Of a stretch of 64,000 nt of DNA, positions 1-8,131 are shown one piece after another. The stretch's first letter is position 1; each line of letters begins with the position of its first letter. The DNA comes from Kitasatospora sp. A2-31. GTDB taxonomy: Bacteria; Actinomycetota; Actinomycetes; Streptomycetales; Streptomycetaceae. Both the position numbers and the translations under genes were made by a program. The notes under the pieces are model-generated. The model had not been told where the DNA came from and did not search any database. It worked only from the letters and a program-made list of their open reading frames with translations. The DNA is taken from NCBI RefSeq assembly GCF_022288725.1, contig NZ_JAKNTA010000003.1:128972-192971 (forward strand), in the 5' to 3' direction.

Positions 1-372
1 GTGGGTCTCACCCCGGCCAACGCGGCCGCGGCACTGGCCGCCACCGAGCTGATCACCGCGGAGCCCCACCGGGTCGGTGCCCTGCGACGCAACGCCGAGC
101 TGTTCCTCGGCCTGGCCGGCGCGGCCGGCCTGGCGACCGGCTCCAGCGCGCACACCCCGATCGTGCCGTGCATCCTGGGCGACTCGGCCCACACCCTGCG
201 CGTCGCGGACCGGCTCTTCGCCCGGGGCCTCATCGCCGATCCGATCTTCCACCCCGCCGTGGAGGAGGGGCTCTCCAGGCTGCGGTTCTTCGTCACCTGC
301 GAGCACCGCGAGGAGGACATCCGGCGTGCCGTGGCGATCCTCGCCGAGGAGGTGGCGGCCGTCCACGTCTGA
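1..372 (+). CDS. C-terminal part of an alpha-oxoamine synthase-like PLP enzyme (partial)
   Basis: The reading frame enters from the left edge, so only the last 123 residues are visible. They match the C-terminal domain of fold-type I PLP enzymes of the KBL/AONS (alpha-oxoamine synthase) group: a GLTPANAAAALAA segment, a small-domain stretch with TPIVPCILGD, and a PIFHPAVEEG loop followed by RLRFFVTCEH. In the family these parts form the small domain that closes over the PLP site; the catalytic lysine lies upstream, outside the window. The GTG at base 1 is internal, not a start. The substrate cannot be read from this fragment. Family assignment is fairly sure; function is inference. Confidence 0.75.
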   Translation: MGLTPANAAAALAATELITAEPHRVGALRRNAELFLGLAGAAGLATGSSAHTPIVPCILGDSAHTLRVADRLFARGLIADPIFHPAVEEGLSRLRFFVTCEHREEDIRRAVAILAEEVAAVHV

Positions 373-476
373 CCGGCCGGGCTCCGGCGGATTCCGTTCC
401 GGCCGGGGCGGGTTCCGGGCGGGGTGACGCCCGGGCAGGGTGACGGCCGGGCGGGGTGACGTCCGACCGGAGCGGG

Positions 477-1037
477 TCAGATCAGCGTGCGCTCCATCCG
501 GCTGAGCACCGTGCTCGATCCGCCCCCGTCGGCCGGCGCGGCGCTGCTCGGCTCCCCGGCACCGCCCACCCGCTGGGAGAGCAGGTAGGCGATGATCTCC
601 GCCTCCTGCTCCTGGACGTCGTCGTAGGTCGCGCGCAGGAGCATGTCCCGCACGAGGTCGGGGTCGAGGTTGGGGAAGAGGAGGCGGGCGGTCGCCTCGT
701 CCAGCCAACCGGCCCCGCGGTGGCAACAGATGATGTGACCCAGCTCGTGCAAGATGATGTGCTCCTGATGCGTGCTGGTCGTGTTGGCGTCGTAGAAGAT
801 GAGGTCTTCGTCGCGTGCGGCGACCCACATGCCGCACGGGTGCGAGGCCGGCATGTGCATCGGGACCAGCGTGATCGGGCGTTCGCGGATCTCCCCGAGG
901 TAGTGGCAGAGTTCGGCCACGTCGGCCACCTCGGGGAGGCCGAGCTCGGCGATCCTCTTGGCGCCCGCCTTCCGGAGCCGCTTGAGCTGACTGCGGCGGT
1001 CCTGACCCGCCCCCGGGGCCTTCCTGCCGGCCCTCAC
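477..1037 (-). CDS. ImmA/IrrE family metallo-endopeptidase
   Basis: A 186-residue protein with a zinc-protease signature HELGH at residues 97-101 inside the hydrophobic helix HIILHELGHIICCH, as in ImmA/IrrE peptidases. In characterised members this enzyme cleaves an XRE-type repressor and so releases its targets. The gene overlaps by 4 bases the upstream XRE regulator (1034-1474), so the two are translationally coupled and the natural substrate is probably that regulator. No signal peptide is seen, so it should act in the cytoplasm. The N-terminus is basic, and a proline/glycine-poor C-terminal tail of about 60 residues follows the catalytic core. The pairing is a known arrangement; the cleavage target here is inferred. 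Confidence 0.85.
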   Translation of the reverse strand: MRAGRKAPGAGQDRRSQLKRLRKAGAKRIAELGLPEVADVAELCHYLGEIRERPITLVPMHMPASHPCGMWVAARDEDLIFYDANTTSTHQEHIILHELGHIICCHRGAGWLDEATARLLFPNLDPDLVRDMLLRATYDDVQEQEAEIIAYLLSQRVGGAGEPSSAAPADGGGSSTVLSRMERTLI

Positions 1038-1474
1038 TCCGGGTTGGCGGGGTCGGTGACCGGCGGCAGGCCCTGCAGCTGCCGGTACTGGTCCATGATG
1101 GCCGTGATGGCCTGGAGGTTCTCCTTCTTCATCCCGGCGGCCCGCATCGCCACCGCGCGGACCCCCGCCTGTCGCAGCGCCTCGATGGCGGCGACCTGGC
1201 TGAGCACCGACTCGGCGACCTGCTCGTCGAAGAAGTACGCGACCGAGACCCCGAAGAACTTCGCCAGCGCGGCCAGGAGGTCCGGTGAGGGGTTGGAGCG
1301 CTTGCCCGTCCGAAGCTGCGACAGATAGACGCCGCCGACCTTGAGTTCGGGGTTGACCCGCTTCAGCTCCTCGGCCACCTCGGCGTTGGTCCAGTGCCGA
1401 CCCTTGGGTCGGACCGTTCTGAAGAGGTCGTCCAGACGCACCGCCAACACGGGCCGGTCGTCGGTCTCGGACAT
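1034..1474 (-). CDS. XRE-family helix-turn-helix regulator
   Basis: A 146-residue DNA-binding protein. The helix-turn-helix spans about residues 28-65 (WTNAEVAEELK ... VYLSQLRTGKR), then FFGVSVAYFFDE, a stretch typical of actinobacterial XRE regulators of this size. The C-terminal half is helical and may mediate dimerisation. ATG at 1474 is preceded by a GGGGGAG ribosome-binding site about 9 bases away. It is the first gene of a two-gene operon with the ImmA/IrrE-like peptidase, overlapping it by 4 bases. Palindromes with the core TAGC/GCTA lie in its leader and suggest autoregulation. Likely targets are its own promoter and the membrane-protein gene at 1869-3032. Confidence 0.85.
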   Translation of the reverse strand: MSETDDRPVLAVRLDDLFRTVRPKGRHWTNAEVAEELKRVNPELKVGGVYLSQLRTGKRSNPSPDLLAALAKFFGVSVAYFFDEQVAESVLSQVAAIEALRQAGVRAVAMRAAGMKKENLQAITAIMDQYRQLQGLPPVTDPANPE

Positions 1475-1534
1475 TGCGATTCTCCCCCCGTCACCTCCCA
1501 GTTTTGCTCTCAGCTATCCGTCAGTTTCGCAGAT

Positions 1535-1598
1535 TAGCCGCTAGTTGACAATCGGCCGAGACTCCGCCAACGTGTACCTCGCAGATAGCTGCCAGCTA
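1535..1598. promoter_or_regulatory. Candidate operator cluster for the XRE regulator
   Basis: The gene-free stretch 1475-1868 holds two small palindromes close to the XRE gene: TAGC-C-GCTA at 1535-1543 and TAGCT-GCC-AGCTA at 1586-1598. A related half-site AGCTATC lies nearer the start (1512-1518). Repeated short palindromes just upstream of a repressor gene are typical of autoregulatory operators. Apart from these and the terminator at 1829-1863, I see nothing else in this interval. The palindromes are seen; binding is inference. Confidence 0.45.
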
Positions 1599-1828
1599 AC
1601 TTTGCTCACGGGGGTAGCCGAGTTGGCTGCGGCCTGCCACCTGGTCCGACCCTCGGGGGACGGGCCGGACCGGGCACGGCCCGGCGGGGGAGACGTCCCC
1701 GCCGGGCCGGACAGTACGAGCGGCCGATCCACCGGGGGAACGGGGGACGGGGAGGCCGGTCGGGGGGTGAGGCGGTCGACCCGCAGGGGGTGCGGGGAGC
1801 CGTCGAACGGGGGGCAACGAAGAAGAAA

Positions 1829-1863
1829 CCCGCCCGGTCTGACGGGGGTTCAGGCCGGGCGGG
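1829..1863 (-). terminator. Rho-independent terminator of the DUF6545 gene
   Basis: Inverted repeat CCCGCCCGG / CCGGGCGGG (9 bp stem, 17-base loop), followed on the minus strand by a T-rich tract GGTTTCTTCTTCG. It sits 6 bases past the stop of the membrane-protein gene. Confidence 0.7.
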
Positions 1864-1868
1864 AGCTC

Positions 1869-3032
1869 TCATTCAGCGGTGCGGAGTCTACTGTAGGCGG
1901 ACGCGACCTTGGTGAGCCAGGCCACTTCCGCGGTGAAACTGACGGTGTCCCGGTCCTCGAAGTCGCCCGCGTCCTTGTTGTCGGCGGGGATGGTGCCGGT
2001 GCTCTTCGCCCGCAGCGCCTGACGGATCTGGGCCGCCTCGGCGAGGGCCTGGCGGGCCTCCTCGGTCGTGCCCGCGCCGGCCCGGTCGGGGCCGCCGGCG
2101 GCGCGGTCGATGTAGGGCCTCAACTCCCGCCAGCCGTCGCGGATCTCGACCACCCGCCGGTGCAGCCGGTAGTTGAGGTCGGAGACCGAGGCACCCGGCC
2201 GCGGCGGCTCCAGGGCGATGTCCGGCGAGGACTCGTAGAGGTCCCGCCAGAGCGGGTACAGCGCCCGGTAGGACCGGTAACTCCGTGCCCAGTCCAGCAG
2301 CTTGGCCGCCGACGCCCCCCAGGAGGTGATGGTCAGGCCGAGCGAGAGGGTGACGATGCCCAGCGCGCTGAAGACGTTGGAGGCGAGCTGCCAGACGCCG
2401 ATGTCCACCCCTGCCGCGGCGGTGAGGATGTTGACCGTCCGCGCCGTGCAGTAGAGGAACAGGATCACGGTGGCGACGGAGAGCGTCTGCAGGGCCTGCC
2501 GCAGGGACGCGTTGTCGGTCATCCGGGCGTACGGGCCGCACTGCAGGAAGATGGTGACGCACGGAACCGCCTGGGAGACGATGAAGACCAGGAGGTAGGT
2601 CAGCACCAGCGGCTGGCCGCTGCCGGTGTTGAAGTCCGTGGCCGGCCGCCGGGTGCCGTCGGCGACCAGGAAGAGCACCACCAGCAGCACGTTGAGGGCG
2701 ATGCCGGTGATCACCCAGTACCGGGTCTTCCGCGCGGCCGCCTCGGCGACCGTCTCCGCCCACCCCAGCAGGATGATCTGCGCGCAGACGCAGTAGGCGA
2801 CCGCCGACAGGTGCATCAACAGGATCGCGAGGTTGCCGACGCCGAGGAAGCTCCCGCCCCCCATGGCGACGGCACCCATCGTGAAGGTGAGGCACTGCAG
2901 CAGCAGCGTGATCACCAGGACGCGGTATCCGGCGTCCCGCCAGCTGCGCCGGACCTGGCCCAACCGGTAGGCGAGCGCGGCGTAGGAGGAGAGCGCCGCG
3001 ATGACGAAACAGAGGGTTCTAGTGGTATTCAC
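1869..3032 (-). CDS. DUF6545 / MAB_1171c-type membrane protein
   Basis: A 387-residue protein with about seven hydrophobic segments in the N-terminal 235 residues (roughly 6-24, 39-58, 64-88, 102-121, 141-162, 180-200, 210-235). A soluble tail of about 150 residues follows, with the conserved-looking stretch YRALYPLWRDLY and helical LHRRVVEIRDGW. This is the layout of the MAB_1171c family (DUF6545), often called a putative transporter without experimental proof. In actinomycetes it is repeatedly found beside XRE and ImmA/IrrE-like genes, as here. I prefer GTG 3032 because GCGGGG lies about 10 bases upstream; GTG 3050 in the same frame is the alternative. Function is unknown; a membrane output of the neighbouring switch is plausible. 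Confidence 0.75.
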   Translation of the reverse strand: MNTTRTLCFVIAALSSYAALAYRLGQVRRSWRDAGYRVLVITLLLQCLTFTMGAVAMGGGSFLGVGNLAILLMHLSAVAYCVCAQIILLGWAETVAEAAARKTRYWVITGIALNVLLVVLFLVADGTRRPATDFNTGSGQPLVLTYLLVFIVSQAVPCVTIFLQCGPYARMTDNASLRQALQTLSVATVILFLYCTARTVNILTAAAGVDIGVWQLASNVFSALGIVTLSLGLTITSWGASAAKLLDWARSYRSYRALYPLWRDLYESSPDIALEPPRPGASVSDLNYRLHRRVVEIRDGWRELRPYIDRAAGGPDRAGAGTTEEARQALAEAAQIRQALRAKSTGTIPADNKDAGDFEDRDTVSFTAEVAWLTKVASAYSRLRTAE

Positions 3033-3075
3033 GGCCTGATTCCCCGCCACTGCCGCACCCGCGGCCCCGGACGGT

Positions 3076-3801
3076 CTAGTCGTTGTGGTCGCCGAGCGGC
3101 ACCTCGAGCCCGATGCTCTCGGCCGCCACGGCGATGGCGAAGTCGAAGAACGCCGGTTCGTCCCGGACGCTGTCGTGGGTGCGGCTGAAGACCTGGAACA
3201 CCAGGAGCCCGATGAGGTTGCTCCACAGCACGATGCCGCGCTCGATGACGTCCGCGAACGGAGCCCCGGGCGCGCCTCCGAAGAGCTCCACGGCCTCCGG
3301 CAGCAGCAGCGACGGGCCGGGCAGCGGGCGGCGCGGCGGGGTGAGCTCGCCGGCCTCCAGCGCCGAGCGCACGATGCCGGCCATCACCGCGGGGGTCCGC
3401 GCGGCGGCCGGGACGGTGTCCTGCGGCGCGTGGTACCCCGGCACGGGCGAGCCGTAGATCAGCGTGAACTCAGCGGTGTTCGCGAAGGACCACTCGCGCA
3501 GCGCCCGGGTGACCGCGAGGAACCGCGCACCCGCCGACGCGCCCGCCTCCCGGGCGTCCTGGTCGGCCCGCTCCATCGCGGCGGCCGACTCGTTGTAGGC
3601 GTCGATGATCAGCGCGGTCAGCAGGTCGTCCCGCTCCGGGAAGACGGCCGACACCTCGGCGGCGGCGAATCCGCCCGCTCTGGCGACGCCGTCGAGGGAA
3701 AGCCCCCCGGCCCCCAGTTTCACGAGCAGTTCACGCGCACTGGCCTTGATGGCCGCCGTCAGCCCGTCCTGGTCGGCGACGCTTGCTCCGGAAACATCCA
3801 T
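3076..3801 (-). CDS. TetR/AcrR regulator with WHG-type C-terminal domain
   Basis: A 241-residue regulator. Residues about 14-60 form a TetR-type DNA-binding domain, though the helix-turn-helix reads weakly (LSLDGVARAGGFAAAEVSAVFPERDDLL). The C-terminal part carries the hallmark WSFANTAEFTLIYGSPVPGY of the TetR_C WHG group, which forms the ligand pocket and dimer face. The ligand is not predictable. The gene lies just upstream of the DUF6545 gene on the same strand with a 43-base gap, so partial co-transcription is possible, although the link to that module is not shown. ATG 3801 is the start. Confidence 0.8.
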   Translation of the reverse strand: MDVSGASVADQDGLTAAIKASARELLVKLGAGGLSLDGVARAGGFAAAEVSAVFPERDDLLTALIIDAYNESAAAMERADQDAREAGASAGARFLAVTRALREWSFANTAEFTLIYGSPVPGYHAPQDTVPAAARTPAVMAGIVRSALEAGELTPPRRPLPGPSLLLPEAVELFGGAPGAPFADVIERGIVLWSNLIGLLVFQVFSRTHDSVRDEPAFFDFAIAVAAESIGLEVPLGDHND

Positions 3802-4427
3802 GGGCCAAACCGTACCCGGCGGTCGACTCCCCCAGAAGGCCGACGGCGAAGCCGCCCCGGCCGCCCGCTGTGATCCCGGCCACCGGCCCGCCCACCCGCT
3901 CGCCGGGCCCGCACCCCCCGGGTGCGGTGTCGCGGCTCGCGGCGCTGTACTTCAACCGAAGTTCGGCGCCGACAACGCGGAACTGGTCCCCAGGACTGCG
4001 CCCTGGCAACACAGGCGACGTGGACGCGGCGGGCGAGGCGCGGGATGAGACACGCAGCGAGCTGGTCGGTGGTGTGGAAGGCGTGCTCGCCGATCTCCAC
4101 CTGGTCGACGGTGATGCGGTCGAACTCGTCGGCCGGGAGGACGCCTCCGTCGAAGACGAAGAGCAGCTTGTCGCCCTCGGTCGGGTGGGGCGCCCAGTCC
4201 GCGACGAGGAGGCGGCCGATGGGAGGGGTGATGCCGAGCTCCTCCTTGACCTCTCGGGCCGCGCCCTCGCTCGGGGTCTCACCGGGGTGGAGGTAGCCGC
4301 CCGGGATCTCCCAGCCTGGCTTGTACGTGGGCTTCACCAGGAGCACGCGGTCGGCTTCGTCGAAGAGCAGCACGCCGGCGGCAGTACGCGGCCGGGCAAC
4401 CGCATCAGGTACGTCGGAGTCGCTCAC
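3759..4427 (-). CDS. NUDIX hydrolase with an abnormal C-terminus
   Basis: Starting at GTG 4427, the protein shows a complete Nudix box: G44, E50 and REVKEELGI at residues 58-66, so it should hydrolyse a nucleoside diphosphate linked to another group, using Mg2+. Recognisable homology runs to LIPRLARRVH (around residue 131). After that the frame becomes arginine-rich and out of character, and it stays open until 3759, overlapping the TetR start at 3801 by 43 bases. In an adjacent frame a stop appears at 3952-3954. A frameshift near 4010, or sequence decay, is likely, and the true protein may end about 60 residues earlier. It is divergent from a second NUDIX gene. Substrate unknown. Confidence 0.7.
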   Translation of the reverse strand: MSDSDVPDAVARPRTAAGVLLFDEADRVLLVKPTYKPGWEIPGGYLHPGETPSEGAAREVKEELGITPPIGRLLVADWAPHPTEGDKLLFVFDGGVLPADEFDRITVDQVEIGEHAFHTTDQLAACLIPRLARRVHVACVARAQSWGPVPRCRRRTSVEVQRREPRHRTRGVRARRAGGRAGGRDHSGRPGRLRRRPSGGVDRRVRFGPWMFPEQASPTRTG

Positions 4428-4553
4428 GACTGCGACTGTAGCGGCGGCGTGGTCCGAACTTGGCCGGTTCAAGCTCGCAGACACATGTCCGGGTCTCGGA
4501 GCATTGTGGTCAACTAGGGCCGTTGCTGCACTGACACCGGGATGTGGACGCTG

Positions 4554-5108
4554 ATGAGCGATCAGGCGGGCGAGCTCGAGCCGTGGCGGATCCACGGGGA
4601 CCGAGTGGTGTACGACAACCCCTGGGTGCAGCTCGCCCTGGTGGATGTCGAGCCGCCCGGAGTTCCACGGTTCGAGCATCACGTGGTCAGGTTGAAGCGG
4701 GTGGCCATAGCGGCGGTCCTGGACTCCGAGGACCGCGTGCTGATGCTGTGGCGATACCGCTTCGTGCCGAACTCCTGGGGCTGGGAGCTTCCGGGCGGCA
4801 TCGTCGATCCCGGAGAGGACGGCCGGCAGGCGGCGCTGCGTGAGGTGGAGGAGGAGACCGGCTGGCGCCCGGACGGCCTTGACCACGTGGTGACGTTCCA
4901 GCCGATGGTCGGGATGGTGGACTCCCCCCACGAGGTCTTCGTCGGCGAGGGAGCGACCTTGGTGGGCGAGCCCGACGACGGCGAGGAGGCCGGACTCATC
5001 TCGTGGGTGCCGTTGACCGACATTCCGGCGCTCATGGCGGAGGGGAAGCTCATGGGCTCCGGCACCCTGGTGGCGCTCCTCCATATCCTGGCTGACCGAA
5101 AGCGGTAG
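4554..5108 (+). CDS. NUDIX hydrolase, ADP-ribose pyrophosphatase-like
   Basis: A 184-residue protein with a full Nudix box: G82, E88, R96-E97, then VEEETGW. The preceding WELPGG strand and later WVPLTDIPALMAEG resemble the ADP-ribose pyrophosphatase branch, enzymes that split NDP-sugars or related nucleotides. ATG 4554 (MSDQ) is preferred; an in-frame ATG at 4542 is possible, since neither has a strong ribosome-binding site. It is divergent from the other NUDIX gene, with about 125 bases between them that must hold both promoters. Family is certain; substrate is not visible in the sequence. Confidence 0.8.
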   Translation: MSDQAGELEPWRIHGDRVVYDNPWVQLALVDVEPPGVPRFEHHVVRLKRVAIAAVLDSEDRVLMLWRYRFVPNSWGWELPGGIVDPGEDGRQAALREVEEETGWRPDGLDHVVTFQPMVGMVDSPHEVFVGEGATLVGEPDDGEEAGLISWVPLTDIPALMAEGKLMGSGTLVALLHILADRKR

Positions 5109-5147
5109 GTCGGCCTCCGGGCGAGACCCCCGCCGACACTGCTGTCT

Positions 5148-6278
5148 TCAAAACTTGGCGCCCAACTGGTCGATGCGCGCCCGGTGACGGGCGGAACTCG
5201 TGCGGTTGGCGAGGAGTCGGGCCTTTCGTAAGTGGTCCATGGCCTGGTCCTGTTCCTCGCGCGCGAGATGGGCCTGCGCGAGGTCACAGTGCAGGCCGGC
5301 CGTGGCCCGGGTGAACGTCGCATCCATGCCTGCGAGCGCGTCGTACAGGTCGCTCATCGCGGCGTCGTCACCGAGTCGGGCCAGCACGTTGCCGCGCCAC
5401 CGGGTGAGGTGGTTGCCGTTAAGGAAGATGCTCAGCATGTCGGGATCCCGGTCGGTGTCCCCAGGTGGGAGGACGGCGACTGCTCGGTCCAGTGAGCGGC
5501 GGCAGTCGTCCGGACGGCCAGCCTGCGCGAGGAGCTCGGCTTCGGCTGCGTGCAGCCATGCCAGCAGGCGCGGGGATGCCTGGCCGCCGACCGTCCGGTG
5601 TGCCTCCTGTACCAGTTGCACGGCCAGGTCCGGCTTGCCGGCTGCGGACAAGACGTAGGCCTGCTCCGCCATGGCGTGAGCCAGGTACATCGGCTCCCTG
5701 GCCTCGGCGGCGGCCCGCTTTCCCAGCTCGTAGTGCCGCCAGGCCCGCTCGGTGGCGCCCACGTCGAGTGCCTGCCATGCGCCGAGCGTGGCCGCCCCGG
5801 CAAGTGCTCGCGCAATCGGCTCCCGGGTGCTCGGCAGCACGGCGAAGGTCAGGCACTCCTCCAATGCCGTCAAGTGGGCCTGCATCTGGTCCACCAGAGC
5901 GGCGGCGCCCATCTGACGATCGACTGTGCGCAGCAGCTCGGTCTGGGCCATGAACGTGTCGACCATGCCGAGACTCAGGTTGTGGGCCGAGTCGATGCGG
6001 CCGATCAGCTCGTCGTAGCCGGTGACGGTGACGGGCTCGGCCGATGTCGTGCGGCCGAGGAGTTCGCGATCGGTGAGCCCGAGGAGAGCGCGAAGTACGG
6101 CCGCGTACAGCGGGCCGATCGGGCGCCGGTTGTTCTCCCATTCCGACACATAGACACGCAGGCTCGCCGTCGAAGCCACGTCTAGGCTGTGCTGTCGGGC
6201 GTAGCGCTCGATCTCGTGGACGAGCCGCTCCTGCGACCAGCCGTGTTCCTTGCGTGCTTGCTTGAGCCGAGCTGACAC
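5148..6278 (-). CDS. XRE regulator with a tetratricopeptide-like C-terminal half
   Basis: A 376-residue protein. Residues 1-60 form an XRE helix-turn-helix (LKQARKEHGWSQERLVHEI ... VSEWENNRRPIG). The remaining 300 residues are alpha-helical with alanine/leucine-rich repeats like TPR units (ARALAGAATLGAWQ, YLAHAMAEQAYVLSAAGKPD, HLRKARLLANRTS). This architecture is frequent in streptomycetes, where the C-terminal half is thought to sense a ligand or a peptide. The gene is divergent from the PLP-decarboxylase operon at 6541, so it may control that operon. It is convergent with the NUDIX gene that ends at 5108. No ligand can be inferred. Confidence 0.8.
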   Translation of the reverse strand: MSARLKQARKEHGWSQERLVHEIERYARQHSLDVASTASLRVYVSEWENNRRPIGPLYAAVLRALLGLTDRELLGRTTSAEPVTVTGYDELIGRIDSAHNLSLGMVDTFMAQTELLRTVDRQMGAAALVDQMQAHLTALEECLTFAVLPSTREPIARALAGAATLGAWQALDVGATERAWRHYELGKRAAAEAREPMYLAHAMAEQAYVLSAAGKPDLAVQLVQEAHRTVGGQASPRLLAWLHAAEAELLAQAGRPDDCRRSLDRAVAVLPPGDTDRDPDMLSIFLNGNHLTRWRGNVLARLGDDAAMSDLYDALAGMDATFTRATAGLHCDLAQAHLAREEQDQAMDHLRKARLLANRTSSARHRARIDQLGAKF

Positions 6279-6540
6279 CGTCCCCCCATCCTGAGATCGT
6301 GCCGCTGGCCGGTGCCGCTCCTCGGGCGTATCGGCGCAGGTTGGCAGGGGTTAACCCCGTGGCGTTAGGGCCCGTTGGCTACCAGCCGGGCCGCCGGTCA
6401 ACTCTCATGGTTCCCAAGCTAATCGCCGCGCCTTCCGTCCGGGGAGGGTTCGCTCCGATTCGAGCGGCCGGCGACAGCACGACTTGCCTCATCTAGCCGC
6501 TGGCCCGAAGGAATGTGACGTCGCATCACTGGAGGCATCG

Positions 6541-8052
6541 ATGACCACACAGCTTGTTCCGGATCAGCCGCCGCGCCATCTCACAACCGAGCACCGCGAG
6601 GAGTTGCTCGGCCTGTTCACGCGCCTTATCGACATGGGCCTCGACTTCAAGCTCCAGGACTCCGTCTTCCAGGCACGCCGTCGGCCGTTCGAGCTGAGGG
6701 ACACGCTGCTCGTCCCGCTGCCAGAGGAAGGCAGCCCGCTCGAGGCGGTGCTCGACGAGTTCGTCCGCGACGTGCTGCCGGACTGCAAGAACGAGAACAG
6801 TCCCTTCTTCCTCGGCTTCGGCGACACGGGCGATGACGTGGCGGCCCTCTGCGGCGGCCTGCTCTCCCTGTTCACCCAGCAGAACCTGATCAACCAGAGC
6901 TTCGACTCACCGAGCGGCACCTTCGTCGAGATCGCGGTGCTGCGCTGGTTGCGCGAGCTGCTCGGATACCGCAACTCCCCGGTGGAGAGGACCGAGTCGA
7001 TCTGGGACGTCGGCGGGTGCGTAACCCACGGTGGCACGCTCAGTAACACCATCGCCATGATGCTCGCCAGGGAGCACCGTGCACCGGGCACCATGGAGCA
7101 CGGGATCACCGACCCTTCCAAGCTGTCCATCGTGGTGCCGCGTGGGATCGGCCACTACAGCGTGAAGAGCGCCATGGCGTGGATCGGTTGCGGCTCGCGG
7201 CTGCTCGAGGTCGACACCGTCGACTTCCGTTACGACCTTCGGGCGCTGGAGCGCACGCTCCGCGAGGAGGCCGGCTCGGTGATGGCGGTCGTCGCGTACG
7301 CCGGCGACAGTCGCACCCACACCATCGAGAACCTTCGCGGGGTGCATGACCTGGTGCGCTCGGTCGACGAAAGCATCTGGCTGCACGCGGACGCGTGCTG
7401 GGGCCTCGCGTGTGCGATGACGGACAAGCTCGGCCACAAGATCGACGGGATCGGCGGCTTCGACAGCGTCACGGTGGACCCGCACAAGGTCATGGGCATC
7501 CCGTACGCCCTCAGCGCGCTGCTGGTTCGCGACCCGGCGCACATGAGGATGGTCGCGAGCTACTCGGACTTGATCATGCAGGAGGACTTCGCGATCGGTC
7601 AGACCACGCCCTTCATCGGCTCGAAGGCGTGGATGTCGCTCAAGCTCTGGATGATGGTCAAGGCGTACGGCCGGTCCGGGCTCGCGGCCATGGTCGAACG
7701 GCGGCTGGACACGACGAGGCGGTTCACGGAGCTGGTGGACGCCTCGCCCAGGCTCGTGCGCCTGAACGACCCCGACCTGACGGCAGTGGCGTTCATGTAC
7801 GTCCCCGCCGATGTGGACCTGACCGCCCCCGACGTCGATCGGATCAACAAGGTCAACCAGGCCATCCATGACCGGATGCTCGCCGAAGGTATCTGGCACC
7901 TGCACCAGTTCAGCCTCCCCGACAAGGGAACCTTCCGCCGCGGCGCGACCCTGTACCCGCTCAGGTTCATGGGCCAGAACCTGCGGATCGAGGAGCACCA
8001 CCTCACTGGCGTGATCGACCACGTCACCGCACTCGGGCGCGATTGCGAATAG
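6541..8052 (+). CDS. Group II PLP-dependent amino-acid decarboxylase-like enzyme
   Basis: A 503-residue fold-type I PLP enzyme. The PLP lysine is K316 in TVDPHKVMG; the aspartate that pairs with the pyridine nitrogen is D284 in LHADACWG; a THGGTLSN segment binds phosphate. These are hallmarks of group II decarboxylases (glutamate, diaminobutyrate, aromatic). ATG 6541 has GGAGG five bases upstream; an upstream in-frame extension to 6484 has no such support. The enzyme likely converts an amino acid to its amine, or catalyses a related decarboxylation. It leads an apparent operon with a methyltransferase and a nucleotidyltransferase, divergent from an XRE/TPR regulator. The substrate is unknown. 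Confidence 0.8.
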   Translation: MTTQLVPDQPPRHLTTEHREELLGLFTRLIDMGLDFKLQDSVFQARRRPFELRDTLLVPLPEEGSPLEAVLDEFVRDVLPDCKNENSPFFLGFGDTGDDVAALCGGLLSLFTQQNLINQSFDSPSGTFVEIAVLRWLRELLGYRNSPVERTESIWDVGGCVTHGGTLSNTIAMMLAREHRAPGTMEHGITDPSKLSIVVPRGIGHYSVKSAMAWIGCGSRLLEVDTVDFRYDLRALERTLREEAGSVMAVVAYAGDSRTHTIENLRGVHDLVRSVDESIWLHADACWGLACAMTDKLGHKIDGIGGFDSVTVDPHKVMGIPYALSALLVRDPAHMRMVASYSDLIMQEDFAIGQTTPFIGSKAWMSLKLWMMVKAYGRSGLAAMVERRLDTTRRFTELVDASPRLVRLNDPDLTAVAFMYVPADVDLTAPDVDRINKVNQAIHDRMLAEGIWHLHQFSLPDKGTFRRGATLYPLRFMGQNLRIEEHHLTGVIDHVTALGRDCE

Positions 8053-8131
8053 CACTCCAGACGGTCATCAGTCTGCGCGCCGTCGCACCGACGACGGCGC
8101 GCACTCTTCCCAACCGAGAAGGGGCACCACT

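Noticed and set aside
1545..1573. A plus-strand TTGACA promoter in the XRE leader
   Set aside because: No acceptable -10 follows and no gene lies downstream on that strand.
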